Source: Salinisphaera sp002433465 | GTDB taxonomy: Bacteria; Pseudomonadota; Gammaproteobacteria; Nevskiales; Salinisphaeraceae | Length of the DNA: 64,000 nt | Reading direction: 5' to 3' | Assembly: GCF_040361435.1 (NCBI RefSeq) | Contig: NZ_APNL01000006.1 | Location: 124,001-188,000, forward strand | Part shown: piece by piece, positions 25,965-34,895 of the stretch | Layout: every line of letters starts with the position of its first letter | Position numbering within the stretch: the stretch's first letter is position 1 | Translations under genes and position numbers: made by a program | Notes under the pieces: generated by a model | Told to the model about the DNA's origin: nothing | What the model saw: only the letters and a program-made list of their open reading frames with translations | Database searches by the model: none

Positions 25965-27289
25965 GAAGGGCTCGTTGTTGTCGACGTCACGCGTCGCCAG
26001 AAATTCGATGAAAACGCCGGGTCGACGAATCCCCGGAAGCGTTCCAGATTGGGGAAATACTCGCTGAACGCGGCCGCGCTCATGCGCGCGTCCTTGGCCG
26101 GATACACCGCCCCGCCGGCCGCGCGCACGACATCGTCGAGTGCCTCCAGCAGTTCGAACGTCTCGCGTCCGCGGTTGGGGAAATCCAGGGCCAGGGTCAC
26201 GCCGGGGCGCGGAAACGACATCAGCCCCGGCGACTGCACATCGCCGAACACCTTGAGCACCGACAGGAACGACCCGGCACCGGCGGCGGCGATACGTTCC
26301 AGCAGTTCGGCCACGGCGGTGCGGGCATCCGCATGCGGAACCACGCACTGGTACTGCAGAAAACCGTTCGGGCCGTAGGCACGGTTCCAGTGCTTGATGC
26401 CGTCCAGCGGATAGAAATACGGCTGGTAGTGCTGCGTATCGCGGCTGCGCGCCTTGAACTTGCGCCGGAAATACAGCGTATTGAGCGGACGCAGGGTCAG
26501 CGGATTGATCATCGACACCGGCGTGACGAAGGGAAACGTCGGTCCGCCGCGTTTGCGCGGGTCCGGCTGCTGGCCGAGCGCCGGCTTGTGGTTGGCGCGC
26601 ATGAACCAGCCACGGCCGAGATTGGCGCCGCGCGCGCTGCAATCCACCCAGGCCACGGTGTATTCGTAGTCGCGATCCGAGGCCGCGGATAGCGCGAAGA
26701 ATTCGTCCAGGTTCGAAAAGCGCAGCGTGTCCACGTCCATGTACGGGCCTTCGATCCGCTTGAGCGCGATCGTGGCCCGCGTGAGCAGACCGGTCAGGCC
26801 CAGCCCGCCCACGGTGGCCGCGAACCATTCGGGGTTGTCATCCGGCGAGCAGACAAGCGTGCTGCCATCCGAGCGCAACAGTTCCAGTTCGCGCACATGG
26901 CAGCCGAAGGTACCGGCCACGTGATGATTCTTGCCATGCACGTCGTTGGCGATCGCGCCGCCCACCGAGACGAACTGGGTGCCCGGCGTAACCGGTAGAA
27001 ACCAGCCCTGCGGGACCACCAGTTCGAGAATATCGGCGAGCAGCACGCCCGCCTCGCATTCGATGACGCCCGTGGCCGGATCGAAGGCGATGAAACGGTC
27101 GAGGCTGCCCATATCCAGCAGCGTGCCGTCGTTGTTCAGACAGCTGTCGCCGTAGCTGCGACCGTTGCCGTAGGCCAGCAACGGCGTATCCGTGGCCGGC
27201 AGCACAGACGGGCGCGCGCCCGGCCGCTGAACCTGTGCCGGGCGGCTGGCCGGGTAGCGACCCCAGGATGGATGGCTCGATGCGGTCAT
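25961..27289 (-). CDS. FAD-linked oxidase, DprE1-like (decaprenylphosphoryl-ribose 2-oxidase)
   Basis: This 442-residue flavoprotein is close to the 461 of mycobacterial DprE1. The FAD domain has YGNGRSYGDSCLNNDG near residues 40-55 and FVSVGGAIANDVHGKNHH near 104-123, both hallmarks of the DprE1 group. The C-terminal substrate domain carries LTLALDFPNRG and VYPAKDARMS. It should oxidise the 2'-hydroxyl of a polyprenyl-phosphoryl ribose. ATGA overlaps link it to the SDR downstream, and the prenyltransferase gene lies 20 bases upstream. Polyprenyl-phospho-arabinose pathways are known in Gram-negatives that decorate pili or glycans with arabinofuranose. Confidence 0.88.
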   Translation of the reverse strand: MTASSHPSWGRYPASRPAQVQRPGARPSVLPATDTPLLAYGNGRSYGDSCLNNDGTLLDMGSLDRFIAFDPATGVIECEAGVLLADILELVVPQGWFLPVTPGTQFVSVGGAIANDVHGKNHHVAGTFGCHVRELELLRSDGSTLVCSPDDNPEWFAATVGGLGLTGLLTRATIALKRIEGPYMDVDTLRFSNLDEFFALSAASDRDYEYTVAWVDCSARGANLGRGWFMRANHKPALGQQPDPRKRGGPTFPFVTPVSMINPLTLRPLNTLYFRRKFKARSRDTQHYQPYFYPLDGIKHWNRAYGPNGFLQYQCVVPHADARTAVAELLERIAAAGAGSFLSVLKVFGDVQSPGLMSFPRPGVTLALDFPNRGRETFELLEALDDVVRAAGGAVYPAKDARMSAAAFSEYFPNLERFRGFVDPAFSSNFWRRVTSTTTSPS

Positions 27290-27309
27290 GTCGCTAGCCT
27301 ATAAGTTCA

Positions 27310-28770
27310 TCAGATCGCCGAGAACATGATCAGCGCGCCCAGCAGTACGCACACACGGCTGCCGTTGTCCTTGGCCGCGAATACGATCGGGTCGTCGTGC
27401 ATCTGCCCGCGCAGGGTCTTGAGCCAGATCCGGCTGATCCAGTACAGCACCACCGGGCACAGCAGCCAGATACGGGCCGGATGTTCGTAATGGTTGGTGA
27501 TATCGGGGCTGTTGATATACAGCGCCAGGATGACCACCGCGGTATAGCCGGCGGCCGTGCCCAGGCTGCGTAGCGGCGGCAGATCGTCGGCGATATAGCC
27601 ACGCCCGAGCGGCGCATCGCCGCTGTGTTTTTCCATCACCAGCAGCTCGGTGCAGCGTTTGGCCATGGCCAGGCTCAGGAATATGGACATCGATAGCGCG
27701 AGCAGCCAGAACGACAGGGGAATGCCGGTGGCCGCGCCGCCGGCGATGATGCGCAGCGTATACAGGGCGGCCAGGGTCAGCACGTCGATCAGCGCCAGCT
27801 GTTTCAGGCCCAGCGAATAGGCCAGGGTGACCAGGTAGTAGCAGCCGAGCACCAGCCAGAAGAACGGCGGCAGAAACGCAGCGATCACCACCGCAGCGCC
27901 AAGCAATACGGGAATCGCCATCACCCCCTGTGCGATGGGAATACGCCCCGAGGCAAACGGGCGCTCGCGCTTGCGCGGGTGCTGGCGATCGTCACCGAGA
28001 TCGACCAGATCGTTGAGGATATACACGCTCGACGCGAGCAGGCTGTAGGCAATGAAAGCCAGCACCGCCATGCCGACCATGGTCACGTCTGCATACTGAT
28101 GTGCCGCCAGTAGCGGTACGAAGATCAGCACGTTCTTGGCCCACTGGTGCACGCGCAGGGCCTTGGTCCACGTCCGCCAACTGGTCTTTTCCGGTGGAAA
28201 GCTCGCGCCGACGTCGTAGGCGGCATTCGCGCTGCGCTCGAGCTTGTCGCTGGCGTTGACCAGCACTGCCTGGCGGGCATGGGCCCAGATGGCGTTATCG
28301 ACTTCGTGATCGCCGGCATAGTCGAACGGCTTGTTGCCGACTTCGGCCTGAATGGCCGCCAGCTTGTCCTTGCCGGACAGATTGGTGCGGGCATCGCTGG
28401 CGAGCACCACGTCGAACAGCTGCAGATGGTCGGCCACCTGATGGGCATATTTCTCGTTCGCCGCGGTGGCGAGGATCAGTTGCCGGCCTTTGGCTTTCTC
28501 TTCTTTCAGATAGGCGATCAGGGTTTCGTTGTAGGGCAGATGCTCGATGCCGAGATCGGCGCGATCGGCGATTTCTGCCTTGAGGGTGGCACGGCCGGCG
28601 CGCAGCCATCCGGGCAGCCTGACCAGGCTCTGCGGCGAGCTTTTGGCCAGCACGAACGCCGATTCCACCAGCAAGTCGGAATGCACCAGCGTACCGTCGA
28701 TATCGACTACCAACGGGATATCGGCAATCTGTGTTTCGGCCGCTGATTCGGAAAAAGCCTGCGAACTCAT
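27310..28770 (-). CDS. HAD hydrolase-UbiA prenyltransferase fusion (phosphoribosyl-polyprenol synthase-like)
   Basis: From ATG 28770 the protein is 486 residues. Residues about 15-215 are a HAD-type phosphatase domain with nucleophile motif VVDIDGTL (Asp23, Asp25), a Lys in SGKDK and GDHEVD as the acidic motif. Residues about 225-486 are a UbiA-type membrane domain of about eight helices with NDLVDLGDDRQHPRKRERP, which mirrors the NDxxD...DRxHPxKRxRP pattern of decaprenyl-phosphate phosphoribosyltransferase (Rv3806c type). I infer that the UbiA part attaches phosphoribose to polyprenyl phosphate and the HAD part removes the 5-phosphate, supplying the substrate of the DprE1-like enzyme next door. 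Confidence 0.87.
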   Translation of the reverse strand: MSSQAFSESAAETQIADIPLVVDIDGTLVHSDLLVESAFVLAKSSPQSLVRLPGWLRAGRATLKAEIADRADLGIEHLPYNETLIAYLKEEKAKGRQLILATAANEKYAHQVADHLQLFDVVLASDARTNLSGKDKLAAIQAEVGNKPFDYAGDHEVDNAIWAHARQAVLVNASDKLERSANAAYDVGASFPPEKTSWRTWTKALRVHQWAKNVLIFVPLLAAHQYADVTMVGMAVLAFIAYSLLASSVYILNDLVDLGDDRQHPRKRERPFASGRIPIAQGVMAIPVLLGAAVVIAAFLPPFFWLVLGCYYLVTLAYSLGLKQLALIDVLTLAALYTLRIIAGGAATGIPLSFWLLALSMSIFLSLAMAKRCTELLVMEKHSGDAPLGRGYIADDLPPLRSLGTAAGYTAVVILALYINSPDITNHYEHPARIWLLCPVVLYWISRIWLKTLRGQMHDDPIVFAAKDNGSRVCVLLGALIMFSAI

Positions 28771-28810
28771 TCGAAAGACCCTGTTAAAAATGGAGCGCTT
28801 TGTGCGTCGG

Positions 28811-29755
28811 TTAGCTAGGCAAGACCGCACGACGGCGGTCGAGTTCGATCGCGGCCAGGCTGATCAGCCCGAGCAGGACCGCAAACCAGAGCGTGGCCAC
28901 CCGCGCGATCAGCGTAATCGCCAGTGCGGTGGTCGCATCGACGCCGGAGAGTTTGAGCAGCAGCACCATCACCGCCTCGGTGCTGCCCAGCCCGCCGGGG
29001 ATGAACGACAGCGCGCCCACCAGCATGCTCACGGCATAGATGCCGATGGCGGTAAAGAACGCCAGCTCGATATCCAGCCCATGGGCGATGACGTACAGCG
29101 ACACGCCTTCCGCGGCCCAGGCCACCAGGCCTATCAAAAGCCCGACATACAGTGGTTTATGCCCGAGCAGGGCAAAGGCCTGATCCCAGGCCGACACCGC
29201 GCCGTGCAGCAGGTTCTGCAGCTTGCCCTGCGGGTCGGCGGTGCGCCGTTGCATGTAGACGAGCAGCCGGCGCTGTCGAATCGCTATCAGCAGCGCAGCC
29301 AGTCCGGCCAGGGGCACGACGACCCACCAGATGTAGTTGGAAAAGGCGATCAGCACCAGCGTTGAAAGCAGCGCAATCGCCAGCAGATCGATGAAACGCT
29401 CGGCAAAGAAGGCCGCCAGGCTGTGGGCGTAGGACACGCCGTGACGCACCAGATAGACCGAGCGCATGCCTTCGCCGGCCTTGCCGGGCGTGGTGGTCAG
29501 CGCGAAGCCGGCGATATAGATGAAGGCGTCGCGCCAAAGCCCTACGCGGTCGCCCAGCCAGTACAGATAGCCGTGCCAGCGCGCGAAGCGCAGGGCATAG
29601 TTGAACAGCGACAAGGCGAGAATCGCCAGCCACCAGTGCGCCGCCAGCTTGTGCATGGCCGCGAAGGTGCGCTCGGCATCGATACCGGCGATCAGGGTGA
29701 AATACAGCAGCAGCGCAAGGGCAAGCGACAGCGCGATGGTTCGTTTACGGGGCAA
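28811..29755 (-). CDS. UPF0104/lysylphosphatidylglycerol-synthase TM-type membrane protein
   Basis: The 314-residue protein has about eight hydrophobic segments. Family pieces are RFARWHGYL, TTTPGKAGEGMRSVYLVRHG near residues 88-107, FFAERFIDLLAI and SFIPGGLGSTEAVM near 250. These match the membrane half of MprF-like proteins without the catalytic domain. Such proteins often accompany lipid-linked sugar pathways and have been proposed to move lipids across the membrane. It is the first gene of the five-gene operon, so a flippase-like role for the polyprenyl-phosphoryl sugar is a reasonable guess, not shown. Confidence 0.82.
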   Translation of the reverse strand: MPRKRTIALSLALALLLYFTLIAGIDAERTFAAMHKLAAHWWLAILALSLFNYALRFARWHGYLYWLGDRVGLWRDAFIYIAGFALTTTPGKAGEGMRSVYLVRHGVSYAHSLAAFFAERFIDLLAIALLSTLVLIAFSNYIWWVVVPLAGLAALLIAIRQRRLLVYMQRRTADPQGKLQNLLHGAVSAWDQAFALLGHKPLYVGLLIGLVAWAAEGVSLYVIAHGLDIELAFFTAIGIYAVSMLVGALSFIPGGLGSTEAVMVLLLKLSGVDATTALAITLIARVATLWFAVLLGLISLAAIELDRRRAVLPS

Positions 29756-30069
29756 GGCACGGCCTCATGGCGAAGCCGCCGATAACCGGCGGGCAAGGAT
29801 ACTGGTAGCGACACGCTGAGCGATATGGATAGCCGCACAGCCGAACACGCGCTCGACGCGCGCTTTGTCTTGATCCCCGATCGTGCCTCGAACCCAGGTT
29901 CGAATACGTATAGCTTAGCGCAAACCGACCGGCTCGCATCAAGTCGTATGGCGGGCGGCGCCGTCATATCGCCTGCGACAGGCTGCCCGTAACGGCGCTT
30001 TCCCCTAAAATGCCGGCTCTGGTCGACGGCCGGCGGGTCGTCTTCTTCGTTTCAACCGCGAGACTCACT
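29756..30069. other. Divergent intergenic region without a gene
   Basis: This 314-base gap separates the minus-strand lipid-sugar operon from the acyl-CoA dehydrogenase. It should contain both promoters. The only structure I can name is TCGAACC-CA-GGTTCGA (29888-29903), a perfect 7-bp inverted repeat followed by TACGTATAGC. No small gene with a ribosome site is evident. Confidence 0.4.
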
Positions 30070-31818
30070 ATGGCCGAATACCGTGCACCCACCCGCGACA
30101 TGCTCTTCGTGCTCAACGAAGTACTGGACGACCAGCGCATCCGCAACCTGCCCGGTTACGACGACTACGAGCCGGAAACCGTCTCGGCCGTGCTCGACGA
30201 GGCCGCGCGCTTCGCCTCCGACGTACTCTCGCCGCTCAACTGGCCGGGTGACAGGGAAGGTGTCCACTGGAGCGAAGACGGCATCGCTGCGGCCGAGGGC
30301 TTTGCTGCGGCTTACAGCCAGTATGTCGAAGGCGGCTGGAACGGGCTGGCCGGCTCGGCCGATCACGGCGGCATGGGCATGCCGCGCGTGCTGGGTGCCG
30401 CGGCCATGGAAATGTGGAACGCCGCCAACATGTCGTTCGCCCTGTGCCCGCTGCTCACCGCAAGCGCGGTCGAAGCGCTGGAAAACCACGGCAACGACGA
30501 GCTCAAGCAGACCTATCTCGACAAGCTCGTCACCGGCGAATGGACCGGCTGCATGGATCTGACCGAGCCCCAGGCCGGTTCCGATCTGGCCCAGGTGCGC
30601 AGCAAGGCGCAAGCCGACGGTGACGCCTATCGGCTGTTCGGCCAGAAGATCTATATCACCTGGGGCGAGCACGACATGGCCGACAACATCATCCATTTCG
30701 TGCTCGCGCGGCTGCCCGACGCGCCCGCCGGGGTGAAAGGCATCTCGCTGTTTCTGGTGCCGAAATACATTCTCGACGAGAACGGCAACCCCGGCGAGCG
30801 CAACGACATGCGCTGTGCCTCGGTCGAGCACAAGCTCGGCATCCATGCCTGCCCGACCTGCACCATGAGCTTCGGCGAAGAGGGCAAAGGCGCGCTCGGC
30901 TATCTCGTCGGCGAAGAGAACAAGGGTCTGGCGCATATGTTCACGATGATGAACGCCGCGCGTCATGCCATGGGCGTACAGGGCCTGGGCATCGCCGATC
31001 GCGCCTACCAGCGCGCGCTGGCCTATGCCCGGGATCGCCAGCAGGGCGGGCGTGCCATCGCCGAACACGGCGACGTCAAGCGCATGCTGCTGTCCATGCG
31101 TGCCCAGACCGACGTGCTCCGTGCGATGTGCCTGGATTCGGCCAGCGCCCTGGATATCGCGGAGCGCAGCGACAACGACGACGAGCGCGCCGCAGCCCAG
31201 GCCCGGGCCGACGTGATGATTCCCGTGGTCAAGGCCTGGGGCACGGAACTGGGCGTGGATATCGCCAATACCGGTATCCAGGTGCACGGCGGCATGGGCT
31301 TCGTGGAAGAAACCGGCGCCGCCCAGTACCTGCGCGATGCGCGTATCGCGCCCATCTACGAGGGCACCAACGGTATTCAGGCCATCGACCTGGTCGGGCG
31401 CAAGCTTATTCGCGACGAAGGCCGCGGCATGCGCGCGCTCATCGCCGATATACGCGCCACCGCTGACGGCAGCGCCGAGGGCGCGAACGAGCATCCGGCC
31501 TTGTCCGATGCTCTGGACCTGCTTGAAACCGCGACCAACACTCTGCTCGAAGCCGGGCGCGATGCGGCCATGGCCAATGCCTTCAACTACCTCATGCTCT
31601 GCGGCACGGTGTTCGGCGGCTGGTATGCCGCGCGTATCTCGGACGTGGCGAAGAAGGCGCTGGATAACGGCACTGACGAGCCCGACTTCTACGAAGCCCG
31701 TCAGGCCTGTGCCCGTTTTTACGTACGCCAGATTCTGCCCAAGGCGCGCGGCTATGCGGCCATGGTCGAGGGCGGCCCGGACGCCATCGACAGCGTCGAC
31801 GCCCAGCGCCATCTCTAG
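30070..31818 (+). CDS. Acyl-CoA dehydrogenase with C-terminal extension
   Basis: I use ATG 30070 (MAEYRAPTRDM), giving 582 residues; an in-frame ATG at 30010 would add 20 residues with no family resemblance. The order is the N-terminal helical domain, the beta domain with MDLTEPQAGSDLAQVRSKA, the C-terminal helical domain with ARHAMGVQGLGIADRAYQ, and the catalytic glutamate in IYEGTNGIQAIDLVGRK. About 120 further residues form the extra C-terminal domain of the 600-residue FadE/DmdC-type group. It introduces the alpha-beta double bond into acyl-CoA using FAD. The chain length preferred cannot be read from the sequence; a methylmercaptopropionyl-CoA substrate is an alternative. Confidence 0.92.
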   Translation: MAEYRAPTRDMLFVLNEVLDDQRIRNLPGYDDYEPETVSAVLDEAARFASDVLSPLNWPGDREGVHWSEDGIAAAEGFAAAYSQYVEGGWNGLAGSADHGGMGMPRVLGAAAMEMWNAANMSFALCPLLTASAVEALENHGNDELKQTYLDKLVTGEWTGCMDLTEPQAGSDLAQVRSKAQADGDAYRLFGQKIYITWGEHDMADNIIHFVLARLPDAPAGVKGISLFLVPKYILDENGNPGERNDMRCASVEHKLGIHACPTCTMSFGEEGKGALGYLVGEENKGLAHMFTMMNAARHAMGVQGLGIADRAYQRALAYARDRQQGGRAIAEHGDVKRMLLSMRAQTDVLRAMCLDSASALDIAERSDNDDERAAAQARADVMIPVVKAWGTELGVDIANTGIQVHGGMGFVEETGAAQYLRDARIAPIYEGTNGIQAIDLVGRKLIRDEGRGMRALIADIRATADGSAEGANEHPALSDALDLLETATNTLLEAGRDAAMANAFNYLMLCGTVFGGWYAARISDVAKKALDNGTDEPDFYEARQACARFYVRQILPKARGYAAMVEGGPDAIDSVDAQRHL

Positions 31819-31829
31819 ACCGGGCGGGC

Positions 31830-31860
31830 GCGTGCCGGCACGAGGCATCGGCCGGCACGC
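31830..31860. terminator. Hairpin between convergent genes, possible bidirectional terminator
   Basis: A perfect 10-bp GC-rich stem (GCGTGCCGGC with GCCGGCACGC, 11-base loop) lies in the 65-base gap between the stops of the acyl-CoA dehydrogenase and the sulfide:quinone reductase genes. There is no T-run on either side, so termination is assumed from position only. Confidence 0.45.
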
Positions 31861-31883
31861 GGCGCCCTGTATCGATTCAGGCG

Positions 31884-33122
31884 CTACTGGCTGAGTTCGG
31901 GCAGTGACCGCGGATGCGGCCGGCGCCAGTCGTGGCCGCACAGCATCATCTGCCAGTACATCATCGGGAAGACGTGGCGCTTGAATAGCCAGTGCAGGCG
32001 CCGCGGCTGGCGCGGGTCGAGCGGAAAGCTGGATACCACTTCCTGGTCGTAGCGAAATTCCGCCAGCAGCACGCGCCCGTGTTCGACCGTGAGCGGACAG
32101 GCGCCATAGCCGTCGTACAACGGCGCTTCGCCGCCGAGTTCGAGCGCGTTCAACACGCCGTCGACCACCGTGGGTACCTGTCGGCGTACGGCGGCCATCG
32201 TCTTGGCGTTGGGCGTATCGGTGCAGTCGCCCAGGGCGAAGACGTTGGGGTAGACGGTGTGGTTCAGCCGGTGGCGATCCACGCTGACCCAGCCGGCGGC
32301 GCCTGCGAGTGAACTGTCGCGAATCACTGCGGGCGCGGACTGTGGCGGCACCACGTGGAGCATGTCGAAATCACGTGTGACCTCGCCCTCGGCGGTTTTG
32401 AACGTCGCGTGCTGGCGCTCGCCGTCCACCGCGATCAGGTCGTGGCCGAAATAGGGCGTCGCCCCGTAGCCGGCGATCACTTTGTCCAGTTCGCGGGCAT
32501 AGACCGGAACCCCGAACATGCTCGCGCCCTGATTGTAGAACTCGACGCTGGCATTCACCCCGCGCCGGCGCAGCGTATCCGCGGTGAGATAAAGCGCCTT
32601 CTGCGGTGCGCCGGCGCATTTGATGGGCATGGCCGGCTGGGTGAACAGCGCACGCCCGCCGGCGAGCGTGCTGGCCAGCTCGTGGGTGTAGGGGGCGTAG
32701 TCGTAATGGTAATTCGAGGTGACGCCGTTGCGCCCCAGGGTTTCGACAAGCCCGTCGATGGCATCCCAGTTCAACTGCAGGCCCAGCGCGACCACCAGGA
32801 CGTCGTAGCCGTGCTGGGCACCGCTGGCCAGCGTGACGCGGCTCGCCTCGGGCTCGAAGCCGGTGATCGTGTCCTGTATCCAGCGGGCGCCTTCGGGCAT
32901 TACGTCCGCCTGGGCCCGGCGCGTGTGTCGTTGCGGCATGTCGCCGCCGCCGACCAGCGTCCAGCCGGGCTGGTAGTAGTGGTCGGTATTCGGTTCGATC
33001 ACGCTGACGTCGAGTTCGGGGTAGCGACGTAGCAGCGCCGAGGCCACCGACAGACCGGCGGTGCCCCCGCCGGCTATGAGAACGCGGTGATGGGCGGCAG
33101 GGGCATTCGTGGCGTCGATCAT
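31884..33122 (-). CDS. sqr: Sulfide:quinone oxidoreductase, type II-like
   Basis: This 412-residue FAD protein has the N-terminal fold RVLIAGGGTAGLSVASAL (residues 13-30). Cys169 lies in PIKCAGAPQKALYLT and Cys342 in GYGACPLTVEHGRVLL, the two positions used by the mitochondrial-type enzyme to carry sulfane sulfur; GDCTDTPNAKT contributes Cys300 at the flavin site. It oxidises sulfide and reduces quinone at the membrane, passing sulfur to a small thiol as persulfide. It is divergent from a metallo-beta-lactamase protein of the persulfide dioxygenase kind, which would be the next step. Confidence 0.9.
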   Translation of the reverse strand: MIDATNAPAAHHRVLIAGGGTAGLSVASALLRRYPELDVSVIEPNTDHYYQPGWTLVGGGDMPQRHTRRAQADVMPEGARWIQDTITGFEPEASRVTLASGAQHGYDVLVVALGLQLNWDAIDGLVETLGRNGVTSNYHYDYAPYTHELASTLAGGRALFTQPAMPIKCAGAPQKALYLTADTLRRRGVNASVEFYNQGASMFGVPVYARELDKVIAGYGATPYFGHDLIAVDGERQHATFKTAEGEVTRDFDMLHVVPPQSAPAVIRDSSLAGAAGWVSVDRHRLNHTVYPNVFALGDCTDTPNAKTMAAVRRQVPTVVDGVLNALELGGEAPLYDGYGACPLTVEHGRVLLAEFRYDQEVVSSFPLDPRQPRRLHWLFKRHVFPMMYWQMMLCGHDWRRPHPRSLPELSQ

Positions 33123-33177
33123 GGCGAAGTCTTCTGCTGAGCGGGTGATGCAGGGCTACAATTCCTGCAGTTTGGTT

Positions 33178-33212
33178 ATGAGTTAAATACTTTAAGTTAT
33201 TAAAAACGGCTC
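33178..33212. promoter_or_regulatory. AT-rich divergent promoter with palindrome between sqr and the persulfide dioxygenase gene
   Basis: The gap is unusually AT-rich for this sequence. It contains TTAAA-TAC-TTTAA (33183-33195), a perfect palindrome with a 3-base centre, within an AT patch of about 35 bases. It is placed to regulate both divergent sulfur genes. No regulator gene lies next to it, so the factor is unknown. Confidence 0.45.
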
Positions 33213-33250
33213 TAAAGCGCCGGAATGTTATCAGCGAAGCGAGCTTGTCA

Positions 33251-34117
33251 ATGGATATGGATCAACCCGAGGTAGTCGGTTTCTTCGATCACAAAACCTT
33301 TAGCGTGCAATATGTTTGTATCGATCCTGCCACCGATCGCTGTGCGATCATCGATCCGGTGCTCGACTACGACGAAAACGCCGGACGTACGCGAACCGAC
33401 TCGGCTGATGAAATCATTGAGTTCATCGGACGCCGCGGGCTGACGGTCGACTGGATTCTGGACACCCATCCCCATGCCGACCATCTATCGGCTGCGATCT
33501 ATCTACAGCAACGCTTCGATGCGCCCCGTGCTATCGGCCGACAGGTGGTCGAGGTACAGAAGCTCTGGAAAGACATCTACAACTTCGGCGACGATTTCTA
33601 CGCCGACGGTCGCCAGTGGGATCGCCTCTTCGACGACGGTGATCGTTTCAAGATCGGCAGCCTGGACGCACGGGTGATGTTCTCGCCCGGGCATACGCTG
33701 ACCTCGATCACCTATGTAGTGGGCGACGCGGCCTTCGTGCACGACACCCTGTTCATGCCCGATTTCGGCACCGCCCGTGCCGATTTCCCCGGCGGCGACG
33801 CGGCCACGCTCTATCGCTCGATCGAGCAGATACTCGCGCTGCCCGACGATACGCGCCTGTTTACCGGCCACGACTACATGCCGGATGGACGCGAGCCGCG
33901 CTGGCAGTCCACCGTGGCCGAACAGCGCGCGAACAACCCGCATTTGCAGAACATGGACGAGCGCGCCTATGTGGAACTGCGCAAGCGTCGCGATGCCGAG
34001 CTGCCTTTGCCAGCGCTCATGCTTGCCGCGTTGCAGATCAATATCCGGGGCGGCCGGCTGCCCGAGCCGGAAGACAACGGTACCGCCTATCTGAAGATTC
34101 CGCTCAACGCGTTCTGA
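33251..34117 (+). CDS. MBL-fold hydrolase, probable persulfide dioxygenase (Blh/ETHE1-like)
   Basis: From ATG 33251 (a second ATG follows two codons later) the protein is 288 residues. The metal motif is THPHADHLSA (His73, His75, Asp77, His78), followed by the third-ligand region FSPGHTLTSITY and HDTLFMPDFGTARADFPGG, the last being typical of ETHE1/Blh-type proteins. A C-terminal block TGHDYMPDGREPRWQSTV also fits. These iron enzymes oxidise glutathione persulfide to sulfite. Its divergence from sqr supports the assignment. Other MBL hydrolases cannot be excluded on motif alone. Confidence 0.85.
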   Translation: MDMDQPEVVGFFDHKTFSVQYVCIDPATDRCAIIDPVLDYDENAGRTRTDSADEIIEFIGRRGLTVDWILDTHPHADHLSAAIYLQQRFDAPRAIGRQVVEVQKLWKDIYNFGDDFYADGRQWDRLFDDGDRFKIGSLDARVMFSPGHTLTSITYVVGDAAFVHDTLFMPDFGTARADFPGGDAATLYRSIEQILALPDDTRLFTGHDYMPDGREPRWQSTVAEQRANNPHLQNMDERAYVELRKRRDAELPLPALMLAALQINIRGGRLPEPEDNGTAYLKIPLNAF

Positions 34118-34169
34118 TCGGCATCGATCTGCCCACGAAGCCTGACCGGCGCGTTGGCAGTGCGCGCGT

Positions 34170-34874
34170 TCAGAGCGAAGGCTGGTTGACCCGCTTCGAA
34201 AGCGCTTCGGGGCTTTCCACCCGTTCGGAATAGCGGTCGGTGAGGTAGTCGTTGTGATCGCGCAGCAGCAGGGTGAACTTGATCAGCTCTTCCATGACGT
34301 CGACCACGCGGTCGTAGAAGGGCGATGCCTTCATGCGTCCGGCCTCGTCGAATTCGTTGAAGGCCTTGGGCACCGATGACTGGTTGGGAATGGTGACCAT
34401 GCGCATCCAGCGCCCGAGTATGCGCAGGTTGTTGACCACGTTGAACGACTGCGAGCCGCCGCAGACCTGCATCACCGCAAGGGTACGGCCCTGGGTCGGG
34501 CGCTGGCCGCCGATCGATAGCGGCAGCCAGTCGATCTGGCTTTTGAACACGCCGGTGATATTGCCGTGGCGTTCCGGGCTGCACCACACCTGGCCTTGCG
34601 ACCAGAACGACAGCTCGCGCAGCTCGGCCACCTTCGGGTGCTCGGCATCGGTCTCGTCGGGCAGGGGCAGGCCGCGCGGGTCGAATATCCGCGTCTCGGC
34701 GCCGAACGCCTGCAGCAGGCGCGCGGCTTCCTCGGTCAGAAAACGGCTGTAGGAGCGTTCGCGCAGCGAGCCGTACAGCAGCAGGATGCGCGGCGCCGGG
34801 GCCGGCAGGGGCGGGCGCAGGGTGAGATGTTCGCGGGCGACATTCGGCAGATCGTTCAGGGCATCGTCATTCAT
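34170..34874 (-). CDS. arsH: Arsenical resistance flavoprotein ArsH
   Basis: The 234-residue protein has the NADPH-dependent FMN reductase fold with LLYGSLRERSYSRFL near residues 32-46, WCSPERHGNITGVFKSQIDW near 97-116 and GGSQSFNVVNNLR near 139, all characteristic of ArsH. ArsH oxidises trivalent organoarsenicals to the less toxic pentavalent forms. It is the last gene of the arsenic operon, 21 bases after arsB. Confidence 0.93.
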   Translation of the reverse strand: MNDDALNDLPNVAREHLTLRPPLPAPAPRILLLYGSLRERSYSRFLTEEAARLLQAFGAETRIFDPRGLPLPDETDAEHPKVAELRELSFWSQGQVWCSPERHGNITGVFKSQIDWLPLSIGGQRPTQGRTLAVMQVCGGSQSFNVVNNLRILGRWMRMVTIPNQSSVPKAFNEFDEAGRMKASPFYDRVVDVMEELIKFTLLLRDHNDYLTDRYSERVESPEALSKRVNQPSL

Positions 34875-34895
34875 TGCATAGCTTCCAAGGCGAAA

